In this document: in pieces, positions 10,901 to 22,014 of the stretch
Layout of the letters: each line of letters begins with the position of its first letter
How positions within the stretch are numbered: position 1 is the first letter of the stretch
From: Desmodesmus armatus
Lineage: Eukaryota; Chlorophyta; Chlorophyceae; Sphaeropleales; Scenedesmaceae
Assembly (NCBI GenBank): GCA_007449985.2
Contig: VIIQ02000221.1
Span: forward strand, 1-64,000
Direction: 5' to 3'
Length of the DNA: 64,000 nt
Notes under the pieces: generated by a model
Told to the model about the DNA's origin: nothing
What the model saw: only the letters and a program-made list of their open reading frames with translations
Databases searched by the model: none
Program-made: the position numbers and the translations under genes

Positions 10901-13900
10901 ACTCAACGTTCTCAACCTACAACAGCAGCACGGTGTGGCGAGTGCGAGGGTGGCTGGCAGGCAAATATGGCCAGGGTACAGGTGGCAGGATGAGGGTGCT
11001 CATGAGGTGTCGTGATCCCAATTGTGTATGGGATGTACATGCAGGTCTGTGCGTTTTGCAGTGCTGCCCTCTCTCATGGGGACGCTCGCTATTCGACTCA
11101 CCTTGAGTGTGCAGCAGCCTACTGTGTCTGCCTCATCGTCGTCCTTCTCGTGCCCCGCACGCAGCGCCAGCTTGTCCAGGAAGTACACAGCAACAGCCAT
11201 CTGTGTGTGTGTGTGTGTGCGGGGGGGGGGGGGGGGGGTAAAGCAGGACACACATAATGTTCTGAAGGGGGCTACCAGAATAAACGAGGTGAGCGCATCA
11301 AGCAATGCTGGCAGTCGTGCTTGCTCAACACGCACAGGGTGAACATCAACACCCCCACCCCCACCCCACTACCAGCACAGCAGCAGCAGGTGCAGTAAGG
11401 TCGTCTCTGTTAATAGATACATCCAAGCGCTTCAACTGCACTCTCACACAATTCTGTCACCCCCTCACGCACCCCCCCCCCCCTCGCATTTCCGCACGCC
11501 CCCCTGCCCCCCAGACACACCCACCTGCTTCTTGCGCAGGTCTGTGCTGTCCCAGTCCGCCGTGTAGTTCTTGCGGATGGTGTCAATGTAGTCCTTCAGC
11601 TTGCGCGCCTTCTCATACTTGGCCAGGTCACTCTCAGCCTTGAAGCTGCTGGTGGCACCCAGCCACACGTACCTGACACACAGGTGAAGGAAGGGGGGGA
11701 TTCAGGGGATGAGCATGCCTGTGAGGTGTGTGTGTGTGTGTAGACACAGGGAGTGCATCCAGCCAATGCATCAACCATCCAAGGATGTGACATTCCGAAG
11801 GCACCGAAGGGGTATGAGTGCGGGGGGGGGGGGGGGGGGGGGGGGGTATTTTGCTGCACCTGGTGGCGGCGACGGGGTGAGGGGCACTGCCCTGGCAGGG
11901 GAGAGGTCCAGGGATGAGACGGGGTGGGGTGTTAGACACTAAGCTTGATGACAGAGGTGTGTGTGAGTGTGTATGACGGGGGGAGGGGATTTGCTCTACC
12001 TAGTGGCGGCAACCAGTGCGAAACATCTGGTGTGTGTGCGTGCTTGCGATTCAAAATCACAATGGACATATGCCTCCCCCCCCCCCCCCCCGAAAACCAA
12101 CCCTCCCCCAACCCGACCCTCTCTTGTGCTTCTTGAGGCTGTCAGTGCCGGTCTAGTACCTCCCCCCCCCTCCCCACTCAGCAGAACTCCCCCCCCCCCC
12201 AAATCACCACCCTCGGGCCTCTCTTGCCAGCACCCGCCCCCTCCCGGGCAATTACACCCCCCCCCCCCCCCGCCGCCTCGCGCTCTAACCCCCGCCTACT
12301 CACTTGTACTCCTTGGGGTTGACTGTGTCCCTCCAGTACGCCAGCCAGGTGACCGTGTTGTCGTGCCGCACCTCCTTCCAGCGCTGGCCGGGGTAGGGGT
12401 GCTCAGGCACCGGTGCGTCCTTGCCTATGTTGATGGTGATGTCCCGCGGGTACACGCGCTGCTTGATCTTGCCCATCTTGGGGTGCTCGCCACGACCGCG
12501 GAACAGGCTGGGGGGCTCCACACGGAAGTTGCCCACCTGAACACGATACAGTACAGGCAAGGCGATGAGGAGACAGTTGGAACACTACACACTAACACAC
12601 AAGGAGGAAGAGAGAAGGGGGGTGGGGATGCAACCACGTGCGCCCTCCCCCTTACATTCATAGCCCCCCCCCCCCCCCCCGGGCCGCGCGGGCCCACTAC
12701 CACCTCATGCACACAACACTGTTGGTGCAGCAACGGGTAGGTTCATCACTTGCAAGCTGCCACCCCTGCAGCGTGCCGTGTGTGCCGCCGCCATGTCAGA
12801 TAGCTGCCTGGCTGCCGCTGGGCCTGTGCCCTAGCAGTGTGTGTCCCCCTCACCTGCTCCTGGCGTCCGTCCACGTAAGCGTTCTTGTACTTGGCCTCTG
12901 CTGCATCCTTGGCTACCTTCAGGGCAGCCTTCTCCTGCAGGAGCGGGGGGGGGGGGTGTCCGGGGGGGGGGGGGCATGGAAGGAACAAAGTATTTGGTAC
13001 ACAGTGTTTGAAGCAGCCACGTTGCTGCCAAAGTGGGCAAGAGGGCACGAGAGAGGCAGAGTTGAGCGGTACACAACCTGTTGCTACGTCTGCTGACGTC
13101 TGTAGATGCCGAACATGGCAGCTGCAACCCCTGCACACGCCCCATCAAGAGGTCGCCAGCTGCTGTGCGGCTAACTGCTTCACAAGCAAGGTATACCAGT
13201 GCTTTGCATGTCCTCCCCGCGCTGTCGCCTACTGCTGTCATATCCAGCTTTCCTGCTCCTGTCCCTGCTCCTGTCCTGCTCCCGCAGGTCCTCTCCTTGG
13301 CTGCTGTGTCTTAACGCTTTCGCACTCCCCCCCCCCCCCCGCGCCCCTTTTGTGCTCCAGACCACTCACGGTGTTCAGCCCTACCCCGCCCCTGCTCCGC
13401 CCCAGTCTGCTGCTGCTTACTTCCATGCGAAGTTGCCCACCTGCCCTGCTTTGCTCCAAGGTCACCTACAACGCAGCCCCTGTCCAGCCCTCCCCTCCCC
13501 TTCCCTTAATCCTGGTTCGCTCCGCCTGCTGCGCCTTCCTCCGCACAGATCCAACCAACCCAGGTTACCACCCTGACAACACCAAGTCGCGCCCCTGCCC
13601 TGCTTTGCCCCTGTGCTGCTGCTGCCGATGCCGCTGCCGCCGCTGTGGCTGCTGCTTTGTCTCACCTCCTTGCTCATTGCCTTCTTCTTGTCGCGCTCTG
13701 CCATGAGGTGGTTGTAGATGGGTGTGAAGTCACACTTGTCCAGGCCCTTGATCACATGCTGCTTGCCCAGCACCTGACAGCAGCAAGCAAGAAGCACACA
13801 GGTACAGAAAACAGTGGACAGCGGCAGGGGACGGTATACCCAAGCAAGCGGTTGCCGCTGCAGACTGCACAGCTGGGGTGTGTGAAACTCTGCTGTGCTG

Positions 13901-14937
13901 TTGGTTGTCGGGTCAGATAGAGCTTCGCAGGAGCACGGACACCTTGAGCAAAGGGGCCGTTCCAAAGGCAAGGGGGGGCTCTCAGCTACAGCTCCCCCCC
14001 TCCCCCCCCCCCCCCCCCCCCCCACACACACACACAGCTTAGCACAGTACTTCCTTGTCGACCCTCCCCCCTTCCAGCACCAGATGATGCAGGGTGCCAT
14101 GCTGCACGCCACATGCTACTGCAAGCCTGCAGACGTGCTGAAGGGCCAAAGCCACGTTGCATGACCTTGCTCAGCTTACTATGGATGCACTTCTACATGT
14201 GAAACTGAGTGCACACCATCACTGCCAAGGGTACTGTAGCACAACAGGTCCAAACGGAAGGAGAGTCTGCAAGCCTGACCAGCTGCGGCCTCTCCTGGCA
14301 GCTAGCTGCATGCTGCTTACACATCAGCTGGTGTGCTGTCAGCCACCCACCTCCCTGAAACCATCCCAGAAGTTTTTCTTGAAGATGGGCTTGTTCATGT
14401 AGTCTGTTTCCTTCATGATGGCATACATGCTGGCCACCTCCTCCTGCTCTGGTGTCAGGTCCACAGGCTTGCCATCATACAGCATCTTCACGCCGTGAGG
14501 CTCGTACTCTGGCGGGAACAGCACCCCACAGTGGACCAGCGTGTCCCACTTTTTGCTGTTCCCGCTCTTGCCGCCACCACCCTTGCTGCCTTCCCGCTTC
14601 GTCCGCTTGGCTGCTGCGCTGCTGCTTGCTTCCCGTTTGCGTTTCGCTGCTGCTGGCTGCTTCTTGGCTGCTGGCTTCTTGGCTGGAGCAGCCTTCTTCC
14701 GCTGGGACAGTGGGATGTCATCGTCACTGTCGTCGCTGCTGCTTGCCTCTGAGCTGCTGGCATCATCATCGCTGTCGTCGTCCCCTGATGCTGGCCGGCT
14801 GCTTGTGGAGTTGGCTGGTTGCTCCTGTTGGCTGCCCCGTTGCTGGTAGGTGCTGCTGCACCGTTGCTGTGGGGTGGCTTCTGCACCTGTGCTGCCCTGG
14901 CAGCCAAAGGCACGTCGTCCTCCGAGCTGCTGCTCAT
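7959..14937 (-). CDS. TOP1: DNA topoisomerase I (type IB, eukaryotic nuclear)
   Basis: Relaxes supercoils by a transient 3'-phosphotyrosyl nick in the nucleus. Twelve exons (minus): 14937-14351, 13773-13666, 12934-12854, 12536-12304, 11672-11525, 11200-11102, 10916-10769, 10380-10289, 9906-9760, 9317-9161, 8609-8456, 8042-7959; about 680 residues. The acidic/basic N-terminus begins [16 protein letters not shown]. The core domain runs from [21 protein letters not shown]. All five catalytic residues are visible: Arg in [20 protein letters not shown], Lys in [20 protein letters not shown], Arg in [12 protein letters not shown], His in AILCNHQRS, and Tyr in [17 protein letters not shown] linker coiled coil ([20 protein letters not shown]) precedes the Tyr domain. 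The end is [12 protein letters not shown]. Two exons are each one base short of frame: exon 1 (frame changes in about 14800-14860) and exon 10 (a G run at 9173-9177). A neighbouring duplicate of that run has one more G and restores the NPDA reading. Exons 8 and 10 have decoy junction copies in adjacent introns. Confidence 0.93.
8911..9200 (-). repeat. Donor-side junction triplication after TOP1 exon 10
   Basis: Three about 118-120 bp units begin near 8911, 9030 and 9147. Each carries the exon-end sequence KALKGKG plus donor; the donors read GC|GTGAGT in the first and third and a degraded form in the middle. Only the 9147-9200 copy is attached to the rest of the exon. Confidence 0.8.
9291..9480 (-). 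repeat. Acceptor-side junction triplication before TOP1 exon 10
   Basis: The start of exon 10 ([10 protein letters not shown], after a cccccag acceptor at 9318-9319) recurs at about 9370-9399 ([10 protein letters not shown]) and 9451-9480 (FILCNHRQS). The period is about 80 bp. The two upstream copies diverge after about ten codons and lie within the intron. Confidence 0.8.
10155..10318 (-). repeat. Donor-side junction duplication after TOP1 exon 8
   Basis: The exon 8 end (GACTCAGCGTCAAG, donor at 10288) has a diverged copy at about 10155-10214, offset about 105 bp into the intron (GGACTCACCGTCAACGTGGG). Confidence 0.6.
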
Positions 14938-15449
14938 TTCTGCTCAACAACTGCTATGTGTTGACACTGTAAAGGCTCACGGCGTGCAAGTGTCCGAGTA
15001 CAAAGTACGCTATACAGCAGCTGATGCGATGCAGAACAACCGCTAGCAAAAACCGTCAGAGCAGGGACCAGCGCGTTAACACAGCAACTTGAGCTTACAG
15101 TTGGGTGTTCACAGACGCAGCGGACTGCAAGCGGAACCATGTGGACAGGTCTTAGCTCATGCACATTTTGACTGGAGTATGGCAGGACGAGTGTGTTCGT
15201 GAACCAAGCCTTCCTTTGTGTGGGAGACTCACATGCAGTTGAGTACTAGAAGCTGTGGGTCGCCTGAAATCAAAGCCAGGCTCTCCCCCCCCCCCCCCCC
15301 CCTCCCGCCAGTGGGCACAGGCTGGAGCCACTCCATGCAATCGCACACACTGTCACAGCCACAGAACAGTTACACCCCTACCGACAACACAGTTACACAA
15401 TCCAATGGTCACTGCACAGTTGCCGGCTGCAGAAGGCAGTCAGCTGCGC

Positions 15450-15483
<34 letters not shown>

Positions 15484-15624
15484 CCCTTCCCACAGCACAC
15501 CCTCAGCAGGTAGTGCAGCACAGTCTGCCATGCACACTGCTTCACGCTGCCCTTCTCTCTCAGCACGCTGCCACTCAATCTCTCCACACTGCTGCACAAG
15601 CCACAACTTGACACGCCGCACAAA
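14938..15624. other. Intergenic: TOP1 upstream region and CPN10 3' flank
   Basis: No gene seen. Two poly-C tracts lie at 15286-15302 and 15451-15482. The short repetitive ORFs in this stretch are translations of those tracts. Confidence 0.5.
15451..15482. repeat. Poly-C run of about 32 bases
   Basis: Uninterrupted C homopolymer, the longest of many poly-C/poly-G tracts in the first 16 kb. Length polymorphism or consensus error is likely here. Confidence 0.9.
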
Positions 15625-16332
15625 TCACTCTGTCAAGATGCCTAAGATGTCCTCATCCCTGAACAGGAACATCCTGCAGCAGCAGCAGCAGCAGCAGCAA
15701 CAATAGCAGCAGAAGCAGTGCACAAAGGGGCGCATCAATCGCACGAAATGGTGCAGCAGCAGGGGTTGCAAAGTGATCTGCATGTAAGGCAATCATCATG
15801 ACTGGCTACAACTCGCACATGCCTCGGGTGCTGTGCTGTTCCTGCACCAACAGCTGCTACCCTGGGAAACACGGCCCTCGAGCCCATCAGCTGATACTCA
15901 AATATCTGACAAATTCGCTGCTGCATCCCTCTCCACAACTGCCAGTCCCTTCTGTTGACTGCTGCATGGCACGCACACGTCAGGAGAGCCTGCAGGCCAG
16001 CCCCTTGCCTGACCTGCTGGATACAGCCTAGCACAGCCTAGCACAGCCTAGCACAGCCTAGCACAGCCTAGCGCAGCCCATCACAACATACAGCCACGTA
16101 GGCTGGGGTGCAGCTGAGCCCAGCAGCTGTGCAGTCAAGTGTGACGACTGCGTTGCTGCATGCCTCTGAACAACTGCAGGGACTGGCAGTCTGCCCCAAA
16201 AATGCAGCAGCGGCGCCGTAGCACACTCGATGCGCCAGCTGCTGGATTCGGCAGAGCCCAAGTCCCCGGGGCAGCAGCTGTTTAGTGCACCGGCACCACC
16301 TAGACAGCAACCACTGTGATTCACAAGCACAG

Positions 16333-16363
<31 letters not shown>

Positions 16364-16893
16364 TTGGTGGTGATGTGTAGTATCTGCCCTGCTCCTCAGA
16401 CCCCAAAGCTGCAGCTCCAGGGCTTTTGCAACAGCAGTACTCACTCCTTTGTATCCATCTTGATTAGGCTGCCTCCATATTCTGGCAGCAGCACCTTGTC
16501 TCCCTCCTTCACACTGGGTGGGATAATGTCGCCGTCCTTGTTGCGGCGGCCTGGGCCTACTGCCAGCACAACACCCTCGTTCACCTGGGCACATGCAGCA
16601 TGTACAGCAGCAAACCACTCACACGCAGAACACCTGATGGCTTGCCCAACCCGCTGCCTGTTTCTGATGCCATGCATCCAGCTATGTGGTAGCAATGATA
16701 CGCATTATACAGATGTATTGAAGACAAGGTGCATGTATCACCAGCATGTGTTCTTATGCAATGCTGCTGCTGCAGCACAACACACCTTGGGCGATGCACT
16801 CTCCGGCAACAGGATACCACCAGCTGACTTGGTGGGTGCAGTGATCTTCTCGATCAACACCCGGTCAAGCAGGGGGATCAGTCGCCGGGACAT
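15625..16893 (-). CDS. CPN10: Mitochondrial chaperonin 10 (Hsp10/GroES)
   Basis: Heptameric co-chaperonin lid for Cpn60, inferred to act in the mitochondrial matrix. Three exons (minus): 16893-16786, 16584-16445, 15673-15625; 297 nt gives 98 residues, the usual length of plant mitochondrial Cpn10. The start [17 protein letters not shown] gives the strand order of the GroES fold and an uncleaved basic N-terminus typical of the family. The mobile loop region is [15 protein letters not shown]. The core has [19 protein letters not shown] and [14 protein letters not shown]. The last exon completes the fold with [15 protein letters not shown] and a TGA stop. Intron phases agree: exon 2 ends in GA, completed by G of exon 3. 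The last intron is 771 bp and holds CAG tracts and a 10-mer repeat. The protein is single-domain, so it is not the double-domain chloroplast Cpn20. Confidence 0.95.
16025..16078. repeat. Tandem 10-mer repeat in CPN10 intron 2
   Basis: Five units of GCACAGCCTA, the last degenerate. Confidence 0.85.
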
Positions 16894-17732
16894 TTTGCTT
16901 GCTACTGCTGCAAGAGTGATCTGCGGAGTCTGGTCCTCGTGCTCTTCGACGTACACAGCGGATCAGAAAAGCGCGAATAGTTATTGCCAGCGCAAGTAGC
17001 CTTTCCACACAAACACTTTGAGTTGGCTGGGGCTCAACAGCGAGTTCTAGAAGTTTGGGACTGTGAGGTTTCCAGAGGAGCTTTCAGGCAGCGCTGCTGG
17101 AGAGAAGGTGACACTTCAATCAAAAAATTCTAGGCCGTCACATTGCTTCATTGGTACATGGCGGTCAACGCATGAGGTTTGACCCTGAGGCTGTGGGCAG
17201 GACAAGGCGACAACCGCAGTCTGCAGCGCTGCCATGCTCTGAAAACCAAGAAGGGGTAACCAACCACGCACCCACCAAGCTCACTTGCTGGTATAATGCC
17301 TGTTGTGCAAGGCCGCGCATGCCTGCTGGCCAAGCTTGTCACATCACACAGTATGGGACATGACATGTTGGCCAATTTATGCCCGTCCAGTGCTCTTCAA
17401 GCAAGCCCGCAATGTGTTTGGCGGCCAGGGACTCTTAATCAGCTGTCTGCTTCTGTCAAGTGAGGGTTGGTCTAGTCCAGACAGTGCGGCTTGTTCAAAA
17501 AACCAAAGGGTTTTGACACCAGTCTGGCAGGCTGGCTCTACCGCAGGAACAAAAATGAATAGAGTAAAAGGACTGATCGGCACAAATGCACGTTGTCCTC
17601 AACAACTACACTCTTTGCGCAACCGTCCCCCTCTATCTCTCACGATCTATCGACGATCTACTGATCTGAAACTCTGTGCCCACTGTACGTGCGCCCTTCA
17701 ATCCATATTAGTAGCTCACATCGTTTGGCTTT
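16894..17732. other. Shared upstream region of CPN10 (minus) and F-box gene 1 (plus)
   Basis: The two genes are divergent, so the 839 bp should contain both promoters. No TATA box or other motif was assigned with confidence. Confidence 0.45.
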
Positions 17733-19887
17733 ATGTCGGATCTCGGCTCTCTTCCAGACGAGGTCCTCAAGCTGGTGTTGCAGCATGTGCCACTCATAGA
17801 TCGGTTAAACAGCTGCTGCTTGGTGAACAGGCGGCTTCATGCTGCAGCAGTTGCAGCAACAGAGGTAGTAGTTCTGCTTGACAGCTGGAGACACCCCGCC
17901 GCAGGGAAGAAAGCAGACTGCCTCCTCCTGGAGTGGCTTCCAAAGTATGGGCAGCACGTGACTTACCTGCGGTTCAAGTCAAGCTTGGCTCGGCCGCTGC
18001 CAATGCAGAACCTTCCCTGCCCAAACTTATTGGAGCTGCACCTAGACGACTGCCTTGTGCAGCTGGGTCCAGCAACGTCTGGCGAAAGCAACACCCCAGG
18101 TGTGATTCAGTGCTGCACCAAGTTGACAAGCCTGACGCTAAGGTGTGACGTCATCGATCATCCTGACAGTGACAGTCCTGATGGCAGCCCGTCCATCACC
18201 TGCTTGTCAAATTTGGTGCACCTGCAACACTTGACCATTGGACGCATGACTGGCACATGGCCGCTGTCTGGTGCTACCCTGCCTTCTTTGAAGCACCTCA
18301 CATTCTTGGATGTGGACAGCCTGTCAGATGAGAACCTGGCTCAGCTAAGTGCACTCACAAACCTTCAGGTGCTCCACTTGACGGCTGACATCGGACACGC
18401 AGTCGGCCCTAGCAGTGTCCCTGATTTGACCCTTCCTTCATCGCTGATTGAGCTTGAGCTGTCGTCTCCAGTGGAGGACGATATACTGTCCCTAGTCCCC
18501 ACAGGGTTGCGGCGGCTTGAGATTTCGTCTGTTGTTGAGCCCCTTGCTGCAGAGCCTGATGCCTTTGTGTCTGGTTTGGCTCGGCTGCAGCACTTGACTG
18601 TGCTGCATATAGAAGCTGACATAGCTTGGATTTGGCCACCCGTCGGTCCCGCATACTCAGCTCTCACGGCCAGCAGCAACCTGGTGTCTCTAAGGGTGTA
18701 TGAACCCAGGTTCCCATCCGGATTGTGGCCGCATGTGTTTCCTGCCGGGTGGAAGCTGCCGCACCTCACAAGTTTGGATATTGAGGACGTTGAACCAGGC
18801 TGGGGATCCCTTGAGAGGCCTAGCGCATGGGGTGCAGCAGATGTAGCTAGCCTTGTTGGCTGCTGCCCTAAGCTGTGCAGGATTGAGAATCTGCATCCGA
18901 AGCATGGGCTGCATGTGTCTCAACTGCATATGCTCACGGCATTGACCTGGTTGCATGTGATTTATGCCAGCAGCAGCGTTCTTGCCTATGAGGAGTCCTT
19001 GCAGGGCCTCGCAGCTGTCTCTCAGCTGCGGAGCTTGGATGCTATTCTGGACTGTGAGTGCTTGCCCATGGCATGCTTGTTGCCGCTCACCAGCCTGACA
19101 GCGCTCACTATGTTGTGCTGTATGGTCAACCTCGATGCTGATGCCGGCTGGAAGCCACTGCAGTTCCAATCCTCACAGGCAAGCATCACCTACTAGCCTA
19201 CTGCCACCGGCCTACCGATATGCTTGCTAGGTTGACATGGCAGTGTACATGCATTGGTGTTGTTGCCAACCCAGTGGGTGTAGCACCCATCTGTTTGACA
19301 TAACCGAACAGAGCAGCATAGCATGTATCAACCCCACTGAAGAGCACTGACATGGTGCCGTCGGCTGGGTTGACCTCTGCTGTTCATGTAGCTTGGCTCT
19401 TCAGCTGCGCTTTGTGGTCACAGTGTTAGTGATGGAGTGAGTGCTTCTCCAGACTGTGTGGCCCACACAGAATGATTCTGCGGCTAGTTGGCGTGACTTG
19501 ATGATCCCCAGCAATGGCACCAGCATGCGGCTCTCACTGACGGCTGCGTTCCTCCTGTGTGCGCTGCAGGGCGGCCCTGCCCCGGATGTGTGGCTGCAGC
19601 TGCTGGAGCGCTGTGCTGCAGATACTGATTGCCAGCCCACAGCCCTGCGCAGCCTGGCACGTCAACTAGCTGAGCAGCAGTCGCTCACCACACAGCAACT
19701 TTCAGAGCAACAGACCCTGAATGCGCAACAGCAGCAGCAGATAGCTGGGTTGCAGGACCAGCTGTCAGCACAGCAGCAGGCTGTGGTGGAGCAGGGTGTG
19801 CAGTACAGAGCGCTGGTTGCTGGCTTGGAGGATCAGCTGCAGGAGTTGCGTGCAGAGCTGCAGCAGCTTTGCCAGGACCGGCCATAG
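17733..19887 (+). CDS. F-box + leucine-rich-repeat + coiled-coil protein, copy 1
   Basis: Likely substrate-recognition subunit of an SCF-type ubiquitin ligase, by analogy. Exons 17733-19178 and 19570-19887, 587 residues. The N-terminus MSDLGSLPDEVLKLVLQHVP continues with a CCLVNRRLHAAA segment, a recognisable F-box (about residues 6-45). Next come roughly a dozen LRRs of the LxxLxxLxL type (for example LVHLQHLTIGRMTG and LSALTNLQVLHLTADI). The second exon is a Gln-rich coiled coil (LARQLAEQQSLTTQQLSEQQ) ending LQQLCQDRP. The intron uses a GC donor, CAG|GCAAGC, with a ctgcag acceptor; both ends are phase 0. Without this splice the first exon would stop five codons later at TAG. The splice is supported because copy 2 has the same exon order with an ordinary GT donor at the equivalent place. 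The substrate is unknown. Confidence 0.78.
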
Positions 19888-20550
19888 TGAGATGCGCACA
19901 ATTTGTGCAGGTTGTTGGCCTGCCTGATGCATGGTTTCATGGGCGTGTGCATGCTGCCCGTGTTATTCTGTACTGTCCAAGCTTTGTGAATCGCACTGCA
20001 GTGATTGTGATGCTGCAGTGCGCTTGTTTGAGTTATTTTGTGGCAACAATGTGGTTTGGCATGCACGTTGGAATGATGTGCTGCATAGGGACAGTACGGC
20101 CTCACATAGCTATGTTTCACCGTGGTTGAGCCATGGTATGTTCATGGCTTGCAAGGTGCCTGCAGCCACCAAGTATGTTGCAACTGCTGGCATGCCCCAG
20201 CAACAACAGTACTATCCAGCACAAAGTGATCATCAAGTACGTTCAGAGGAAATTATAAGCATACTCACAGCTACAGCTAGAGCTCGAAGCATACGCTGCC
20301 GCTGTGTGCGTGCGCTTCAACAGTTCTAGGGACAATGCTGGCAGCGCTGCGCAACCACACCTCCACCTTGTGAAGGCATGTTGGCATGCAATTATAACAT
20401 TGCCTTGTGTCTCCACTCTGTTAGCAAGCACTTGGAGGGTCGTTGACTGCTTCCAAGACTGCACAAGGAAGTCACTTGCACCTGTTCCATTTGTTGCCCA
20501 ACCCGTGTGTGCCACTGCCTTGGGTGCGTGATTGCATGGGAGTTTTGTGT

Positions 20551-20990
20551 CATAGCAGCATGATGGCATGTTCCGGAATTGCAAGTGCCTGCGACTGAAA
20601 ATGAAAGGACCTAATGACGTGCTGAATCACTCATGATCATGAGTGGTCAGCTGTACGTTTTGTGCATCCATCTGGGCATCTCAGGTGCTGTGTAACCCGC
20701 ACTGCCATGGTGTGGATAAGCTGGACAGAGCATGCCTCCTTTGTGAGTTACATTTTGAGATTGGCGACACTGCAGCTGCTCCCTCTGTCAAGTACCAGAC
20801 CCAGCAGCACAAACCACAGATGCATGTCCCCAGATCAAGGCACATGTCAACACCAACCCTGGGTGCGATCAAAGCAGCCTCTGGACAGGGTGTGGGATCA
20901 AGCAGGCATTGGTCAAATGGGATGCGGGGAGTCAACCTTGCCGTGTTGACGTGCACACACTCAGCCTGTTCATGCTGTTGAGCATTAGCA
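20551..20990 (+). repeat. Duplicated 3' flank, copy A
   Basis: About 440 bp beginning CATAGCAGCATGATGGCATG and closely matching 26031-26440. Shared blocks include TCAAGTACCAGACCCAG and GGGTGCGATCAAAGCAGCCT. It lies downstream of F-box gene 1, as copy B lies downstream of F-box gene 2, marking a segmental tandem duplication that included both genes. Confidence 0.8.
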
Positions 20991-21192
20991 AGCAACCATC
21001 ATCTGCAACTTGCAAGCACAGCAGCTGCACATGCCCTACTCTAAGCATGACAGTTCATGAGTCAGCAGCAACCTCCAAGCATGACAGTTCATGATCATGA
21101 CTCACGAGTAAGCACCTTCGGACACCATGACATGCGTTGAGCAGGCAGGAAATGTCAGGTGGTGCAATGTCGTAGACAACGTCACTATGATG

Positions 21193-21815
21193 ACAGCAAC
21201 GCCGTTGGACCGGCGTTAAGCGCGTTAACGATGCGTTAAATGGGCGTTATGTCCCGTTAGCAGCGTTAGGCCCGGTAGCTAGCGGCGGTAGCCACCGTTA
21301 ACGACGTTAAAAATCGCTAGCGTCGCGCTCTGAGCGTTAGGCATAGTTAACAAACGTTCAACAAGCGTTAACGCCTATTGAAGCTGTTGCTTGTAAGTGA
21401 ATGTTCTGTCTGTGCGTTTTAAAGGCCTGCCGAGGTTTAGTAGGCCCACTGGGCCAGGCAGGTTTATGCTCATGTTGCAGAAGCAGTAGCCGCCCGTGGT
21501 GCTGCTGAGGAAGCATGATTGCAGTTGCTATGGTCACTGTCACTGTTACTTATTGGGGGTGGGGTGGGGGTGGGGGTGGGTGGGGGTGGGGGGTGGGGGT
21601 GGGGGTGGGGTGGGGGTGGGGGTGGGGGTGGGGGTGGGGGGGGGGTGGGGGTGGGGGTGGGGGTGGGGTGGGGGTGGGGGTGGGGGTGGGGGTGGGGGTG
21701 GGGGTGGGTGGTGTGGGGTGGGGGTGGGGGGGGGGTGGGGGTGGGGTGTGGGTGGGGGGGGGTTGGGGGGGGGTGGGGTGGGGGTGGGGGTGGGGGGGGC
21801 GTTATGTCCCGTTAA
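21193..21815 (+). repeat. GTTAAC/GCGTTA-rich element interrupted by a (GGGGGT)n satellite
   Basis: 21193-21375 is a dense cluster of GTTA and TTAAC words in an AT-poor setting (GCGTTAAC, CCGTTAACG, GCGTTAACGCC). The 16-mer GCGTTATGTCCCGTTA occurs at 21244-21259 and again at 21799-21814, directly after the G-rich satellite. The satellite therefore looks embedded in the element. No coding capacity. Confidence 0.7.
21555..21799 (+). repeat. (GGGGGT)n satellite, about 245 bp
   Basis: Mostly TGGGGG units with occasional TGGGG and longer G runs on the plus strand. The regularly spaced G tracts could form G-quadruplexes. The Gly/Val/Trp-rich ORFs across it are translation artefacts. Confidence 0.9.
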
Positions 21816-22014
21816 CGGCGATGGATGTCTTCAGCATCTGACTCTCTCAGTGCTCTTGCGCGATGATCCCCAGCAACCAGGTGCGCTGATCTAGGCACGC
21901 CAGCGCTGCGTCATGACCCTTGCATGAGGAAGGTTGCATGTAAAAAAATTAAGGCCCTTCGCAACAAACTACCTCGCACTCACAAGGCTGTTGCCCGTCT
22001 CGCAGACCACGGCC

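Noticed and set aside
15218..15706. Plus-strand 162-residue ORF with polyPro and polyGln
   Set aside because: Made of poly-C and CAG tracts opposite the CPN10 last exon and its 3' flank.
16025..16078. CRISPR-like short direct repeats
   Set aside because: Contiguous 10-mers with no spacers in a eukaryotic intron; a simple minisatellite.
21496..21894. Gly/Val/Trp-rich ORFs of about 100-130 residues
   Set aside because: Translations of the (GGGGGT)n satellite; no start context, homology or splice support.
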